This document shows positions 9,770 through 19,302 of a stretch of 40,446 nt of DNA, piece by piece (the stretch's first letter is position 1; each line of letters begins with the position of its first letter). The stretch lies in contig NZ_QMEA01000052.1 of assembly GCF_012912105.1 (NCBI RefSeq), forward strand, positions 1 to 40,446, read 5' to 3'. Under the pieces are notes generated by a model, which was given only the letters and a program-made list of their open reading frames with translations, made no database searches and was not told the origin of the DNA. Source of the DNA: Brasilonema sp. UFV-L1. Its GTDB lineage: Bacteria > Cyanobacteriota > Cyanobacteriia > Cyanobacteriales > Nostocaceae. The translations under genes and the position numbers were made by a program.

Positions 9770-11190
9770 ATGGAATCGCAACAAGACTACCACATGTCTC
9801 CAGAGGAATTTCGCCGTTGGGGATATCAAGCTATAGACTGGATAGCCAACTACTTAGAGAATGTCGAGAACCTACCCGTTCTTTCTCAAGTTGAGCCAGG
9901 GGACATAAGAGCTAAGCTACAGAATGCACCGCAGCAAGGAGAATCTTTCGAGGCAATTTTGAAAGACCTTGATGAAATTATTATCCCAGGACTCACTCAT
10001 TGGCAATCTCCCAACTTCTTTGCCTTCTTTCCCACCGGGATTTCTGCACCATCGATTTTAGGAGAGTTAATCAGTGCAGGGTTGGGGATACAAGGAATGT
10101 TGTGGACTACTTCTCCTGCTTGTACTGAATTGGAAAGCCATGTTTTAGATTGGCTGGTAGATATGCTAGGGCTACCAGAACAGTTCAAATCTTCTCAAGC
10201 AGGGGGAGGAGTCATTCAAGACTCGGCTAGTAGTGCAACTCTTGTAGGTTTGCTCGCAGCTAGAGAACAGAAGACAGCAGATATTAACAAGCTGGTTGCG
10301 TACACTTCAACTCAGGCGCATTCGTCAATGGAAAAAGCCGTTAAAATTGCGGGGCTGCCAGTCGGGAAAACTTGCGAGCCCTTGAGGTGGATGCTAACTA
10401 TGCAATGCGTGCTTCGGCGCTACAGCAGTGCATCGAAGCGGATATTAAGGCGGGGTTGACTCCATGTTTTTTGGCTGCTACTGTAGGAACAATCTCATCC
10501 AATGCGATTGATCCGATTCCGCAGTTAGGAGAAATTGCGCAAAAGTACAATATCTGGCTGCATGTTGATGCGGCGATGAGCGGTACAGCCGCCTTATGTC
10601 CAGAATTTCGGTGGATTCATCAAGGGCTAGAGCAAGCTGACAGTTATTGCTTTAACCCTCATAAATGGATGATGACTAACTTTGACTGTACCTGCTTCTA
10701 CGTGCGCGATCGCGCCCCACTGATTCAGGCACTCTCAATTATGCCAGAGTTCCTGAAAAATCAGGCAAGCGATTCGGGCAAGGTCATTGACTATCGCGAC
10801 TGGCAGATTCCTCTAGGACGCAGATTCAGAAGTCTCAAACTTTGGTTTGTGATTCGCTATTACGGTATTGAAGGCTTACAACATTATATTCGCAAGCATG
10901 TCGCTTTAGCACAAGAATTTGCTCAATGGGTAAAATCTCACCCAAGCTTTGAGTTAGTTGTGAATCCTCCCCTGAATTTAGTCTGCTTTCGGCACAAAGG
11001 TGGCGATAGCATTAACCAGGAAATCCTCAATAGTCTCAATTCCTCAAGCAAACTCTACCTAACTTCAACTAAGCTTGACCAAAAACTAACTTTAAGAATG
11101 TCGATTGGACAAGCAACAACAGAAAGCATAAATGTGGAGCAAGCGTGGAAATTAATTTGTCAACAAGCTGATTCATCCAACCTAGTTTAA
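9770..11190 (+). pseudogene. Group II PLP-dependent decarboxylase (aromatic amino acid decarboxylase type), frameshifted
   Basis: Together the two frames encode about 473 residues, normal for aromatic-L-amino-acid/tyrosine decarboxylases. Frame 1 (9770 to about 10365) has MSPEEFRRWGYQAIDWIANYL, HWQSPNFFAFFP, and HSSMEKAVKIAGLPVG. Frame 2 continues as ENLRALEVDANYAM, TVGTISSNAIDPI, WLHVDAAMSG, and SYCFNPHKWM with the PLP-binding lysine, to a complete C-terminus. The break lies at GTCGGGAAAAC (10361-10371): one extra G would restore ...VGENLRAL. The gene is therefore a recent pseudogene or carries a sequencing error in a G run. It ends 9 bases inside the convergent phosphoesterase gene. Substrate not predictable beyond aromatic-type amino acids. 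Confidence 0.88.
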
Positions 11191-12009
11191 AGTTATCACA
11201 GTGACTTCTGGTGGACAAAATAAACGCCCTGGTGGATAAGTCCCTAACCCACGATTAACGTAGAGCTGATTTGTTCCTACCTTGTGAAAACCCTGCGCCC
11301 ATTCCCAGTGTCTGACGACTTTAGAACAATCTCCTCGCAAAAATGGCACCCATCGCCGCAGTTTTCTGGGAAGTTTGCGAATAAACGGCTTATAATAGAC
11401 TACTAAGGGACCAAGTCCTGGAAGTACAATTTGAGCACCGTGGGTATGACCAGACAGTTGCAAATCCACTCGCCATTTTTGTAAGATTTCAGCACTATCT
11501 GGGTTGTGAGATAGCACAATGCAAGGTGTAGTCCCATCTAGCTGATTCATCACAACTTTAGGGTTAAATTCTCGTGACCAGTAATCAGCTAACCCAACCA
11601 GAGGTAATTCTTTGCCTAAAGGATATGCAATTTCATTCCAAAGAACTTTAATACCTATACTCTCAAATGCAGTGCTTACCTCTGCTTTGGAACGACTGTA
11701 ATAGATATCATGGTTACCAAGTACAGCGTAGATCCCAGTGCGACTTTGAAGATGTTTGAGTCGTAGCACAAGCTTGTGAATTGGTGACGGATCGTCAGTC
11801 ACATAATCACCTGTTAAAACAACCAAATCGGGTTCAGCTTCGTTGCTGATTCTGATCGCTTCTTCCAACATTTCTTCCGATAGCCGCTTACCGTCATAAT
11901 GCAGGTCTGACATATGTACCAGCTTCGTACCTTGTAACGATGCTGGCAATCCTGCAATATGAACTGTCAACTTCTCGACGCTTAGAGGTCCAGATAACAA
12001 CCAGTGCAT
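11182..12009 (-). CDS. Metallophosphoesterase
   Basis: 275 residues with the full calcineurin-like metal-site series: SDLHYDG (Asp35, His37), LTGDYV, GNHDIYY, LSHNPD, and SGHTHGAQ. Gene order and the short N-terminus resemble the YaeI-like/UDP-diacylglucosamine-related phosphoesterase branch, but the sequence lacks a clear N-terminal membrane helix. The substrate is unknown. The start ATG at 12009 gives a family-like N-terminus. The gene is divergent from the nuclease-ParA fusion across 197 bases and convergent with the decarboxylase pseudogene. Confidence 0.9.
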   Translation of the reverse strand: MHWLLSGPLSVEKLTVHIAGLPASLQGTKLVHMSDLHYDGKRLSEEMLEEAIRISNEAEPDLVVLTGDYVTDDPSPIHKLVLRLKHLQSRTGIYAVLGNHDIYYSRSKAEVSTAFESIGIKVLWNEIAYPLGKELPLVGLADYWSREFNPKVVMNQLDGTTPCIVLSHNPDSAEILQKWRVDLQLSGHTHGAQIVLPGLGPLVVYYKPFIRKLPRKLRRWVPFLRGDCSKVVRHWEWAQGFHKVGTNQLYVNRGLGTYPPGRLFCPPEVTVITLN

Positions 12010-12206
12010 TGTGCTGACATAACTCCTATTACCAGCGCTTACAGCTTAACAAATCATCTGGCAACGAGTATAGAACTTGGGACGACTTTTTGAAAAATTT
12101 ATGAAAGTTCTTAGAGATGTTAAACTAGATTTCGTCTTCACGAACATTCGTTGTCACAAAGTGATTTAAGCTACGATTAGCTTACTGTATCCTTAAATCT
12201 CAATTT

Positions 12207-13349
12207 ATGGAGCCTGCTTACACAAAAGACTATAGTCACTTTGAACAGCATGTAGTAACACTTCTCCATAGAGCGGGTTGGACAGTGATAGCTGCCAAGT
12301 TAAACCAGCCTGGTTATGATTTTGTTGTTAGAAAAGGAAACTTAGTTGGCGCTGTCTGCATCAAATGGCTAAGAAACAATGTCGCAGCACCCCAGCTTTT
12401 AAAATTTGCCAACTTTTTAGATTCTGATGAAGGTAATAAATTTCAATTTGGCTTATTCATCACAACAAAAGGTTTTAGCGGACCGGCACTGGCTTTAATT
12501 AGATCATGGGGTAATGATGCTAAAATTCGCTGTGGAATTGCTCAACAAAATAAGCTCGTTGGTATTGATGGCGCTGATTACGAAGCTAGAGTTAATGATG
12601 ATTCTCTTCAACCAGAAAAAGTTTATTTTGGCATTTTTACTTGTAAAGGAGGAGTCGGGAAAACGACCATAGCAGGACATTTAGCAGGAGCATTTGCACT
12701 ACAAGGATTCAATGTAGCACTTGTAGATTTAGATCCAGAACAAAATTTGCAAAAGCTAGTGGGAGATGGAATTTTTGTTCCTAATTCTAAAGGTAGAGGA
12801 ACAACGATAGAAGTGTTTGATGGCAGAGATTGGCATGAAGATTCCGCACGTGATTGTAAGATAGTTATTTGCGATTGTTCGCCTGCACTTGAGCGTAACC
12901 CCACAAGCTTGGTCGAAAAATTTCACTATTGCATTATACCAACTACCTTAAATCCACTCGGCTTAAATAAGCATGGTAAAGTCATTCGAGACACTGTGAC
13001 AGAAATACGTCACATCAACAAAAATGCTCACTTATTTGTCTTAGTGAATAACTTCAAAAATCCTGGTTCTCAGAAATTAAATATTCTCAGAAAAGTTTAT
13101 TTCGAGACATATAAAGATATTCTCAAAATAGATGATAAGTTTCATTGTATAGACCCAGCAGAAGTTTGTATTCGTGCTAGTGAACAACTTTATTACTGGG
13201 GAATACATATTCTGGAAAATCCAGAAAATCCATCGAGTAGACTGGCATTTGATTTGATTGGAGGAAAGTGCTACCCACGTGATGATTTTATCAGCTTGGC
13301 AGATTACATCGAGAGAAAAGCTGGTCTTGGAATTCTGCGGGGTTCCTAA
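12207..13349 (+). CDS. Mrr-like restriction endonuclease domain fused to a ParA-type ATPase
   Basis: 380 residues. Residues about 8-115 follow the Mrr/PD-(D/E)XK plan: FEQHVVTLLHRAGWTV, GYDFVV (Asp38), AVCIKW (Lys53), and GLFITTKGFSGPAL. The usual Gln/Glu two residues before the lysine is Cys51, so catalysis may be altered. Residues about 140-370 form a MinD/ParA P-loop ATPase: KGGVGKTT (147-154, deviant Walker A with both lysines), VALVDLDPEQNLQ, KIVICDCSPAL (Walker B-like), and IIPTTLNPLGLNKHGKV. There is no ParB gene or parS-like cluster beside it, which argues against plasmid or chromosome partition. No membrane segment. A DNA-targeting, defence or conflict role is inferred. Confidence 0.8.
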   Translation: MEPAYTKDYSHFEQHVVTLLHRAGWTVIAAKLNQPGYDFVVRKGNLVGAVCIKWLRNNVAAPQLLKFANFLDSDEGNKFQFGLFITTKGFSGPALALIRSWGNDAKIRCGIAQQNKLVGIDGADYEARVNDDSLQPEKVYFGIFTCKGGVGKTTIAGHLAGAFALQGFNVALVDLDPEQNLQKLVGDGIFVPNSKGRGTTIEVFDGRDWHEDSARDCKIVICDCSPALERNPTSLVEKFHYCIIPTTLNPLGLNKHGKVIRDTVTEIRHINKNAHLFVLVNNFKNPGSQKLNILRKVYFETYKDILKIDDKFHCIDPAEVCIRASEQLYYWGIHILENPENPSSRLAFDLIGGKCYPRDDFISLADYIERKAGLGILRGS

Positions 13350-13530
13350 TATAGAAATAGTGATGCAGCTTTTCTACAAAAGAAGTTATAGAAAAATGGA
13401 TCAACCTGTTTTTGGTAACTGAAGTGGATGCTGTATACCAATTGGTGTATGAAAATGCGCCTCCTTATATCTCAATACAGTTCAGTTAAGCATTTCTTTC
13501 TTCTCTTTGTGTCCTTTGCGTTCTTTGCGG

Positions 13531-13614
13531 TACCCTGCGGGAAGCCCTTCGGGTTCGCAGTCGCCTCTGTCGGGAAACCCTCCTGCAGCGCTGTCTCACC
13601 GCTGCGCGTCTACG
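13531..13614. repeat. GC-rich small dispersed repeat cluster
   Basis: Several short inverted units in tandem: CCCTGCGGGAAGCCCTTCGGG, then GTCGGGAAACCC, then CCGCTGCGCGTCTACG. The last unit is shared with the copy inside the NACHT gene (35431-35463). Its composition is far more G+C rich than the flanks. It resembles the small dispersed repeats described in Nostoc genomes. Confidence 0.65.
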
Positions 13615-13751
13615 TTCAAAAAATTGACTTTGACAAAGAGTTTTAGCCTTAACTGAACCGTATTGCCTTATATCTTGCACTCTTGTCAAAAAGCGCGGGT
13701 TTCTTGAGAATGACGACACAAACCTTACCTGAATTTGAGGAACGAACCACA

Positions 13752-13848
13752 TTAGCGTAGCGTGCCCGCAGGGCATAGGCGCGTTAGCGTTGCGTGTACC
13801 GTCTTCGCATAGGACACATTAGCACAGCGTGCGCCCTTGGCGCATAGA
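13752..13848. repeat. Two tandem small dispersed repeats
   Basis: Two related units: TTAGCGTAGCGTGCCCGCAG followed by GGCATAGGCGCG, and TTAGCACAGCGTGCGCCCTT followed by GGCGCATAG. Each folds through GTGCCC...GGGCA-type arms. The core GCGTGCCCGxAGGGCATAG is the one found in frame inside tnpB at 25760-25785. Confidence 0.7.
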
Positions 13849-14017
13849 AAGAAAGAACAAGTCAAGAAAATTTTGCACAGCCTGACAAAGAAATGGTATA
13901 GTTCATCTCAAAAACAAGTTGCTGATGGCGAGAAAGATAAATCACACTTTAAAAAGTTTAGAAAGCTCAAGCCAAAGACAGCAAGAGCAATTAGGTTGTC
14001 ATAGTTAAAAAGTAAAC

Positions 14018-15778
14018 ATGAACGCCACACAAGAACAGCTAAAAGTTAAACTACAGAAAGCTTTGAATGCAGCTTTTGGTGCTGACTACGTGAATGTAGA
14101 TCCAATGTTAGTGCCAGCTAGCAATCCTAAATTTGGTGATTATCAAGCAAATGTTGCTTTAGTGTTAGCAAAGCAGTTGGGACAGCAACCAAGGGCGATC
14201 GCACAACAAATTGTTGATAAACTAGATGTATCTGATATTTGCAAGCTACCAGAAGTTGCTGGTCCTGGCTTTATCAATCTCAAGCTGAAAACAGAATACC
14301 TAGAAGCACAACTTCAAGTAATTCAAGCTGATCCAAGATTAGGAGTTCCACCAACTCAGAATCCTAAACGTGTGATTGTGGATTATCCTAGCCCAAACAT
14401 TGCCAAAGAAATGCATGTCGGGCATTTGCGTCCAGCAGTGATTGGAGATTGTCTTTCCCGAATTATAGAATTTATCGGTCATGACGTTCAACGGATTAGC
14501 CATGTTGGTGACTGGGGAACGCCGTTTGGGATGCTTATCGCTTATCTAGAAGAAGCATACCCGGAAGCTTTAACCAGCACTGAAACTTTAAATTTAGGTG
14601 ACTTGTCTTCGTTTTATCGTCAGGCAAAAAAACGGTTTGATGCAGATGCAAATTTCCAAGAAGCAGCACGTCAAGCTGTGGTAAAACTACAGGCAGGAGA
14701 TGAAAAAACACTGCTGGCATGGAAGATAGTTTGTCAGTTATCGAGTCGAGCGTATCAAGTTATTTACAATTTGCTAGGGATTGCTCCTTTTATTGAACGA
14801 GGTGAGTCATTTTATAATGCTTTACTGCCTGAAGTTGTAGAGGAATTGGATAAGAAAGAACTTCTAGTAGAAAATCAGGGTGCAAAGTGCGTCTTCCTGG
14901 AAGGTTTTACTAACAGGGAAGGTGAGCCTTTACCCTTGATTGTGCAAAAATCAGATGGAGGATATAACTATGCTGCTACAGATTTAGCAGCAATTCGCTA
15001 CCGGGTGGAAGTCGATAAAGTACAACGAGTAATTTACCCGGTTGGTGCAGAACAAACAAATCACTTTGCCCAGATTTTTCAAGTGGGACGAAAAGCTGGC
15101 TGGATTACAGACGATGTAGAATTTGTTCATACACCGTTTGGTTTGGTGCTAGGAGATGATGGTCAAAAATTGAAAACCCGTTCTGGGGAAGCAGTACGGT
15201 TAGAAGATTTGTTAGATGGTGCGATCGCCTATGCTCGTGCAGATATAGAAAAGAGAATACAACAAGAAGGACGCGAAGAAACACAAGAGTTTATTCATAA
15301 TGTTGCCCAAGTTATTGGTATTAGTGCAGTTAAATACGCTGACTTAAGCCAAAACCGTACCAGTAGCTACATCTTTAGCTACGACAAAATGCTAGCCCTC
15401 AAAGGCAACACTGCACCGTATATGCTCTATGCTTATGTTAGGACTCAGGGTATTAGTCGTGAAGGTCATATTGAGTTTGAAAAGCTAGGAGCTGATGCTC
15501 AAATTGTCCTGCGGGAAGATACAGAATTAACTCTGGCAAAGCATTTGTTACAGCTTGACGAAGTTATGGGTGAAATCGAAAAAGATTTACTTCCAAACCG
15601 CTTGTGTGAGTATCTGTATCAACTGAGTGATAAGTTTAATAAGTTCTACGAAAATTGCCCTGTTCTCAAAGCTGAGGAACCTGTGCGGACATCGCGATTG
15701 GTGCTGTGTGACTTGACAGCTAGAACTTTGAAGCTGGGACTTTCTTTGCTGGGAATTAAGGTTTTGGAAAGAATGTAG
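14018..15778 (+). CDS. argS: Arginyl-tRNA synthetase
   Basis: 586 residues, normal length for class I ArgRS, which charges tRNA-Arg with arginine. The N-terminal Add-1 domain ends in [14 protein letters not shown]. The HIGH motif appears as HVGH (133-136) in [20 protein letters not shown]. The KMSKS-like loop is KLKTRSG from Lys384. The C-terminal anticodon-binding DALR domain ends in [23 protein letters not shown] is also typical. The gene is intact and probably transcribed alone, with a hairpin just downstream. The tRNA-Arg(CCU) gene elsewhere in the window is a substrate. Confidence 0.97.
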   Translation: MNATQEQLKVKLQKALNAAFGADYVNVDPMLVPASNPKFGDYQANVALVLAKQLGQQPRAIAQQIVDKLDVSDICKLPEVAGPGFINLKLKTEYLEAQLQVIQADPRLGVPPTQNPKRVIVDYPSPNIAKEMHVGHLRPAVIGDCLSRIIEFIGHDVQRISHVGDWGTPFGMLIAYLEEAYPEALTSTETLNLGDLSSFYRQAKKRFDADANFQEAARQAVVKLQAGDEKTLLAWKIVCQLSSRAYQVIYNLLGIAPFIERGESFYNALLPEVVEELDKKELLVENQGAKCVFLEGFTNREGEPLPLIVQKSDGGYNYAATDLAAIRYRVEVDKVQRVIYPVGAEQTNHFAQIFQVGRKAGWITDDVEFVHTPFGLVLGDDGQKLKTRSGEAVRLEDLLDGAIAYARADIEKRIQQEGREETQEFIHNVAQVIGISAVKYADLSQNRTSSYIFSYDKMLALKGNTAPYMLYAYVRTQGISREGHIEFEKLGADAQIVLREDTELTLAKHLLQLDEVMGEIEKDLLPNRLCEYLYQLSDKFNKFYENCPVLKAEEPVRTSRLVLCDLTARTLKLGLSLLGIKVLERM

Positions 15779-15796
15779 TACCGCTTTTGGGGAATT

Positions 15797-15831
15797 CAAT
15801 CCGGGAGTGCGTCCCGCTGCGCTAACACGCA
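15797..15831. repeat. Short dispersed repeat after argS
   Basis: GGGAGTGCGTCCCGCTGCGC followed by TAACACGCATTC, a short GC-rich unit with arms GTGCGT/ACGC. A similar tail (TAACACATTC) follows the glutamine-synthetase-like gene near 27690-27706. Confidence 0.45.
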
Positions 15832-15833
15832 TT

Positions 15834-15860
15834 CAAAAAGCTTACATCACAAGCTTTTTG
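15834..15860 (+). terminator. Hairpin downstream of argS
   Basis: A perfect 10-bp stem CAAAAAGCTT / AAGCTTTTTG with a 7-base loop, 56 bases after the argS stop codon. The 3' arm carries TTTTT, so the hairpin can act as a rho-independent terminator although no longer U tract follows. Confidence 0.6.
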
Positions 15861-15880
15861 CGCTTTGAGTGAACTGTCTT

Positions 15881-15900
15881 TGTGGTTTTTAAAAACCACA
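15881..15900. promoter_or_regulatory. 20-bp perfect palindrome upstream of the Uma2 gene
   Basis: TGTGGTTTTT is followed at once by AAAAACCACA, a perfect loop-less inverted repeat about 97 bases upstream of the Uma2 start. Its symmetry fits a dimeric repressor operator better than a hairpin. No known consensus is recognised. Confidence 0.4.
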
Positions 15901-15996
15901 CCAGACAACAGAGGAGGAAATTTCTGTGTAGGATTTTTCTGTTAGTGTTAAAGCTCATTAAACTAAAGGTAGCACCAAAAGCTCTTAACCACTAAG

Positions 15997-16758
15997 ATGG
16001 CTGCAAAAAATACAGAAACGCCTGCAGAATTTACTGTACAAGATAACGCAGAAGATATTATCATTCCACCATGTGACTTGTGGAGTGATGAACCTCCCTT
16101 GGAAAGTGACCTTCATCGAGAGCAAATAGAACTTTTGCTGGCTTGCCTGAAATGGTGGTGGCAAAACCGCAGTGATTTCTACGCTAGTGGTAACCTAACT
16201 ATATATTACAGTCCAAAACACATCACGACACGAGACTTTAGAGGTTCAGACTTTTTTGTTGTTTTAGGATGTGAAAATCGCCCCCGCAAAAGTTGGGTTT
16301 TGTGGGGAGAAGAGGGTAAATATCCCAACGTTATAGTTGAATTGCTTTCCAACAGTACTGCTAAAGTTGATAAAGGAACGAAAAAGCAACTCTATCAGGA
16401 TGTCTTTCGGACACCAGAATATTTTTGGTTTCACCCAGATACTCTTGAGTTTCAAGGATTTTGTCTCATGGGGGGACAGTACAAATCCATAGAACCAAGT
16501 GCCGAAGGTTGGCTATCGAGTCACCAGCTAGAGTTGTTTTTGGGAGTTCATGAGTCAAAATTACGGTTTTTCAATTCAGACAAGCAACTGATACCAACAC
16601 CAGAAGAAAGAGTCGAAGCCGCACAGCAGCAAGCTGATGCTGCACAGCAGCAGGCTGAAGCAGAACGACAACAGAAGGAACTTGCGCAACAACGAGTGGA
16701 AGAACTCCTCGCTAAACTCAAGGACTTAGGTGTTGATCCTAAAGACGCAGTAAATTAG
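15997..16758 (+). CDS. Uma2 family (DUF820) putative nuclease
   Basis: 253 residues. The Uma2 core occupies about residues 40-190, with the restriction-endonuclease-like pattern: FRGSDFFVVLG (acidic Asp), NVIVELLSNST (Glu), and DKGTKKQLYQD with the family lysines, then TPEYFWFHPDT. The C-terminal 40 residues are a charged coiled coil (EERVEAAQQQADAAQQQAEAERQQ) common in this family. Uma2 proteins are greatly amplified in cyanobacteria and their biological role is not established. A perfect palindrome lies upstream. Confidence 0.9.
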   Translation: MAAKNTETPAEFTVQDNAEDIIIPPCDLWSDEPPLESDLHREQIELLLACLKWWWQNRSDFYASGNLTIYYSPKHITTRDFRGSDFFVVLGCENRPRKSWVLWGEEGKYPNVIVELLSNSTAKVDKGTKKQLYQDVFRTPEYFWFHPDTLEFQGFCLMGGQYKSIEPSAEGWLSSHQLELFLGVHESKLRFFNSDKQLIPTPEERVEAAQQQADAAQQQAEAERQQKELAQQRVEELLAKLKDLGVDPKDAVN

Positions 16759-16823
16759 AGGTCACCGCAAATGGTACAAACACCACCGAAAGAATAGCTA
16801 TTACGAGGAGTGATGTTCTACTT

Positions 16824-17432
16824 TTACTCCAAAATACCGACTAAAATTTTGACGATTTCTTCCAGATTATCAGGTAATGTGTAAGAAGCAATATCCCGTG
16901 TCACAGTACGCGAATGACTCTCTAAGGTGCCGAAAACCCAAACATCTCCCATTGTCACTACTCCGTACAGTATAAATGGCGTATCTTCTAGCATGGAAAG
17001 CGCAATCATTTCTACTGCTAGCTGAGTAAAACCCCGCGTTAAATCGTCACGTTTTGCCTCGACGACAACTAAATTTTGTTCAGATTGAATGAAATAGTCT
17101 AGATTTCCTTGAAGTAAGTTATTGACTTTTAGGGGATACTCAATCCTCAACAAGCGCTTACAAGTCACTGCTACCCGACTCAAGACAGGGGCGATCAAAA
17201 TCTCTCGTTTGGCTGCTTCACTACTGAGAGTGACATAAGGGATAGTTTCTTCTATCTGCTGTTGTAGTTCGGTTAAACGTTCTAATTGACTGCTAGTTTT
17301 AGGAAGCTGTAACCGACTGCGAGTAAAAGTATAGCCAAATTCTGCTAAAATCTCATCTGTGTCGTTGGGTAACTCAAAGTACGAACGAAATGAATAGTTT
17401 CCATTCTCCTGTAGAATCTTCGGCTTTGACAT
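16824..17432 (-). CDS. PD-(D/E)XK-like hypothetical protein
   Basis: 202 residues. The N-terminal part (YSFRSYFELPNDTDEILAEFGYTFTRSRLQLP) and central AKREILIAPVL are shared with the broken gene at 30428-31136, so the two are paralogues. NLDYFI followed by LVVVEAKRDDLTRGFTQL gives the Asp and Glu-x-Lys of a PD-(D/E)XK nuclease fold. It then reads LYGVVTMGDVWVFG. No partner domain or signal sequence. DNA cleavage is inferred from the fold motif only. Convergent with Uma2. Confidence 0.72.
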   Translation of the reverse strand: MSKPKILQENGNYSFRSYFELPNDTDEILAEFGYTFTRSRLQLPKTSSQLERLTELQQQIEETIPYVTLSSEAAKREILIAPVLSRVAVTCKRLLRIEYPLKVNNLLQGNLDYFIQSEQNLVVVEAKRDDLTRGFTQLAVEMIALSMLEDTPFILYGVVTMGDVWVFGTLESHSRTVTRDIASYTLPDNLEEIVKILVGILE

Positions 17433-17551
17433 CAGCGTTTCTCCTACAACATCCTTGCTACTTCACTGCTATTCATAGCAATATCTTGCTCTTTGCCCCT
17501 AGGATATTCATAATTCCTGGATTTATCTTCTACAGATTTCATAGTTAACTG

Positions 17552-19030
17552 ATGGACAAAGTAATGATATTACCCAACTACATTAACGGTCAGTGGTGTA
17601 CATCTATCGCTACAGAATACTTGGATGTTCTCAACCCAGCTACAGCAGAGATACTGGCTAAAGTACCCCTATCACCTGCTTCTGAGGTAAACCAAGCAAC
17701 GGAAGCAGCAGCAGAAGCTTTTGTCAGTTGGCGACGCACTCCACCCACGGAACGAGTGCAGTATCTATTTAAACTGAAGTATCTGCTAGAAGAGAATTTG
17801 GAAGATTTAGCTCGTACAATTACCACTGAATGTGGTAAAACTTTGGCAGAGTCCAAAGGTGAGATGCAACGCGCTATTGAAAATGTAGAAGTTGCTTGCG
17901 GGATTCCGATGATGATGCAAGGGACGAACTTAGAAGATATTGCTAGAGGAATTGACGAAATGATGATTCGTCAACCTTTGGGAGTTGCTGCAGTTATTGC
18001 CCCATTTAACTTTCCGGGGATGATTCCGTTTTGGTTTATGCCTTATGCTCTTGCTTGTGGTAACACTTATATTGTCAAGCCTTCCGAGAAGGTACCGCTA
18101 ACAATGCAAAAAATCTTCCAATTGTTAGAAAAGACAGGGTTGCCCAAAGGTGTGATTAATTTAGTGAATGGTGCAAAAGAAGCTGTAGATGCAATTTTGG
18201 ATCATCCGAAAATTCGAGCAATTAGTTTTGTTGGCTCTACACCTGTTGCAAAATATATATATGGTCGGGCAGCTGCAAATGGTAAACGAGTGCAATGCCA
18301 AGGTGGTGCCAAAAATCCCCTGATTGTTTTGCCAGATGCAGATTTAGAAATGACGACACGCATCGCTGCTGATAGTGCTTTTGGTTGTGCAGGACAACGT
18401 TGTCTTGCTGCTTCTATAGCTGTGACTGTAGGACAAGCACGCCACACCTTTACAGAAGCGATGACTGAGACTGCTAAAAAGCGAGTTGTCGGGAATGGTT
18501 TAGACCAAGGTGTAGAAATGGGACCAGTTATTACTACTCAAAGTAAAGCACGAATTGAGGATTTAATTCAAAAGGGGTCAGATGAAGGGGCGACAGTGTT
18601 AGTGGATGGGCGAAATTCCAAGATATCTGGTTATGAAAATGGTAATTTTGTACGTCCAACAATTCTGCAAAATGTTGATCCAGCCGGTGAAATTGCGCGG
18701 ACAGAAATTTTTGGTCCTGTGCTGAGTTTAATACATTTAGAGACTATTGAGCAGGCGATCGCCCTAGTCAACAGCGGTCAATACGGTAACATGGCTTGTC
18801 TGTTCACCACCAGTGGCGCTGCTGCCCGTAAGTTTCGCTATGAAGCTGAAGCTGGTAATATTGGCATTAACATAGGAGTCGCCGCACCAATGGCATTTTT
18901 CCCGTTTAGCGGTTGGAAAGAAAGCTTTTTTGGTGATTTACACGGTCAAAGCAACCATGCTGTAGAATTTTTTACCCAAACGAAAGTGGTCGTCGAACGC
19001 TGGCCTAAAGATTGGTCGCGTCAATTTTGA
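17552..19030 (+). CDS. Methylmalonate-semialdehyde dehydrogenase-type aldehyde dehydrogenase
   Basis: 492 residues. Closest in style to CoA-acylating methylmalonate-semialdehyde dehydrogenase (MmsA/IolA): [63 protein letters not shown], and the catalytic cysteine in GCAGQRCLA (Cys284). The oxyanion Asn in PFNFPGM is present. These enzymes lack the general-base Glu of ordinary ALDHs; here the site reads QGGAKN, consistent with that. The family makes propionyl-CoA or acetyl-CoA from valine or inositol breakdown. No other such gene is nearby, so the substrate is uncertain. The first ATG is used; a second Met four codons on is an alternative. Confidence 0.88.
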   Translation: MDKVMILPNYINGQWCTSIATEYLDVLNPATAEILAKVPLSPASEVNQATEAAAEAFVSWRRTPPTERVQYLFKLKYLLEENLEDLARTITTECGKTLAESKGEMQRAIENVEVACGIPMMMQGTNLEDIARGIDEMMIRQPLGVAAVIAPFNFPGMIPFWFMPYALACGNTYIVKPSEKVPLTMQKIFQLLEKTGLPKGVINLVNGAKEAVDAILDHPKIRAISFVGSTPVAKYIYGRAAANGKRVQCQGGAKNPLIVLPDADLEMTTRIAADSAFGCAGQRCLAASIAVTVGQARHTFTEAMTETAKKRVVGNGLDQGVEMGPVITTQSKARIEDLIQKGSDEGATVLVDGRNSKISGYENGNFVRPTILQNVDPAGEIARTEIFGPVLSLIHLETIEQAIALVNSGQYGNMACLFTTSGAAARKFRYEAEAGNIGINIGVAAPMAFFPFSGWKESFFGDLHGQSNHAVEFFTQTKVVVERWPKDWSRQF

Positions 19031-19302
19031 ACATTGCACCAGTAAGCGGAACCATCCCGCTTTCTGTCAATCAATCCAGCCTCAAATAACTCTCGTCGCA
19101 ACATCGCAGGATCACCAAATGTGTGATGCTGATTAAGCAGTATATTCACCTCTTTTTCTGTATAAACAGTATCAACTTCAAACTTTGAGGCTAAATACTC
19201 TAACACCAGTTTTTGAAACTTTCCTTTATTGCGCTTGGAGGGCCACTCTTTTACGCGTCCCTGTTCATCTAGATAGCTTTTCAGTTCTTCTGCGTAATTC
19301 AT
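19021..19302 (-). CDS. DUF2087 domain protein
   Basis: 93 residues. [36 protein letters not shown] followed by [25 protein letters not shown] is the DUF2087 signature: a winged-helix-like domain often found at the C-terminus of transcription factors, here standing alone. DNA binding is likely but not shown. It overlaps the convergent dehydrogenase gene by 10 bases. Confidence 0.85.
   Translation of the reverse strand: MNYAEELKSYLDEQGRVKEWPSKRNKGKFQKLVLEYLASKFEVDTVYTEKEVNILLNQHHTFGDPAMLRRELFEAGLIDRKRDGSAYWCNVQN

Larger units (their letters stand above)
13350..14017. other. Repeat-rich intergenic region upstream of argS
   Basis: No supported gene. It holds two clusters of GC-rich dispersed repeats (listed separately) in otherwise A+T-rich DNA. 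A 27-codon open frame (13926-14009, MARKINHTLKSL...) lies just before argS but has no recognisable identity and could be a remnant. No clear argS promoter or ribosome-binding site is visible. Confidence 0.45.

Noticed and set aside
12207-13349. Chromosome or plasmid partition locus
   Set aside because: There is no parB and no parS-like cluster, and the N-terminal nuclease-like domain is atypical for a partition ATPase.
13428-13646. 72-codon frame upstream of argS
   Set aside because: Most of it is the GC-rich repeat cluster; no start signal.
13531-13848. Possible CRISPR array in the repeat-rich region before argS
   Set aside because: Units differ in length and sequence and lack evenly sized unique spacers; they are dispersed palindromic repeats. 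No cas genes are nearby.
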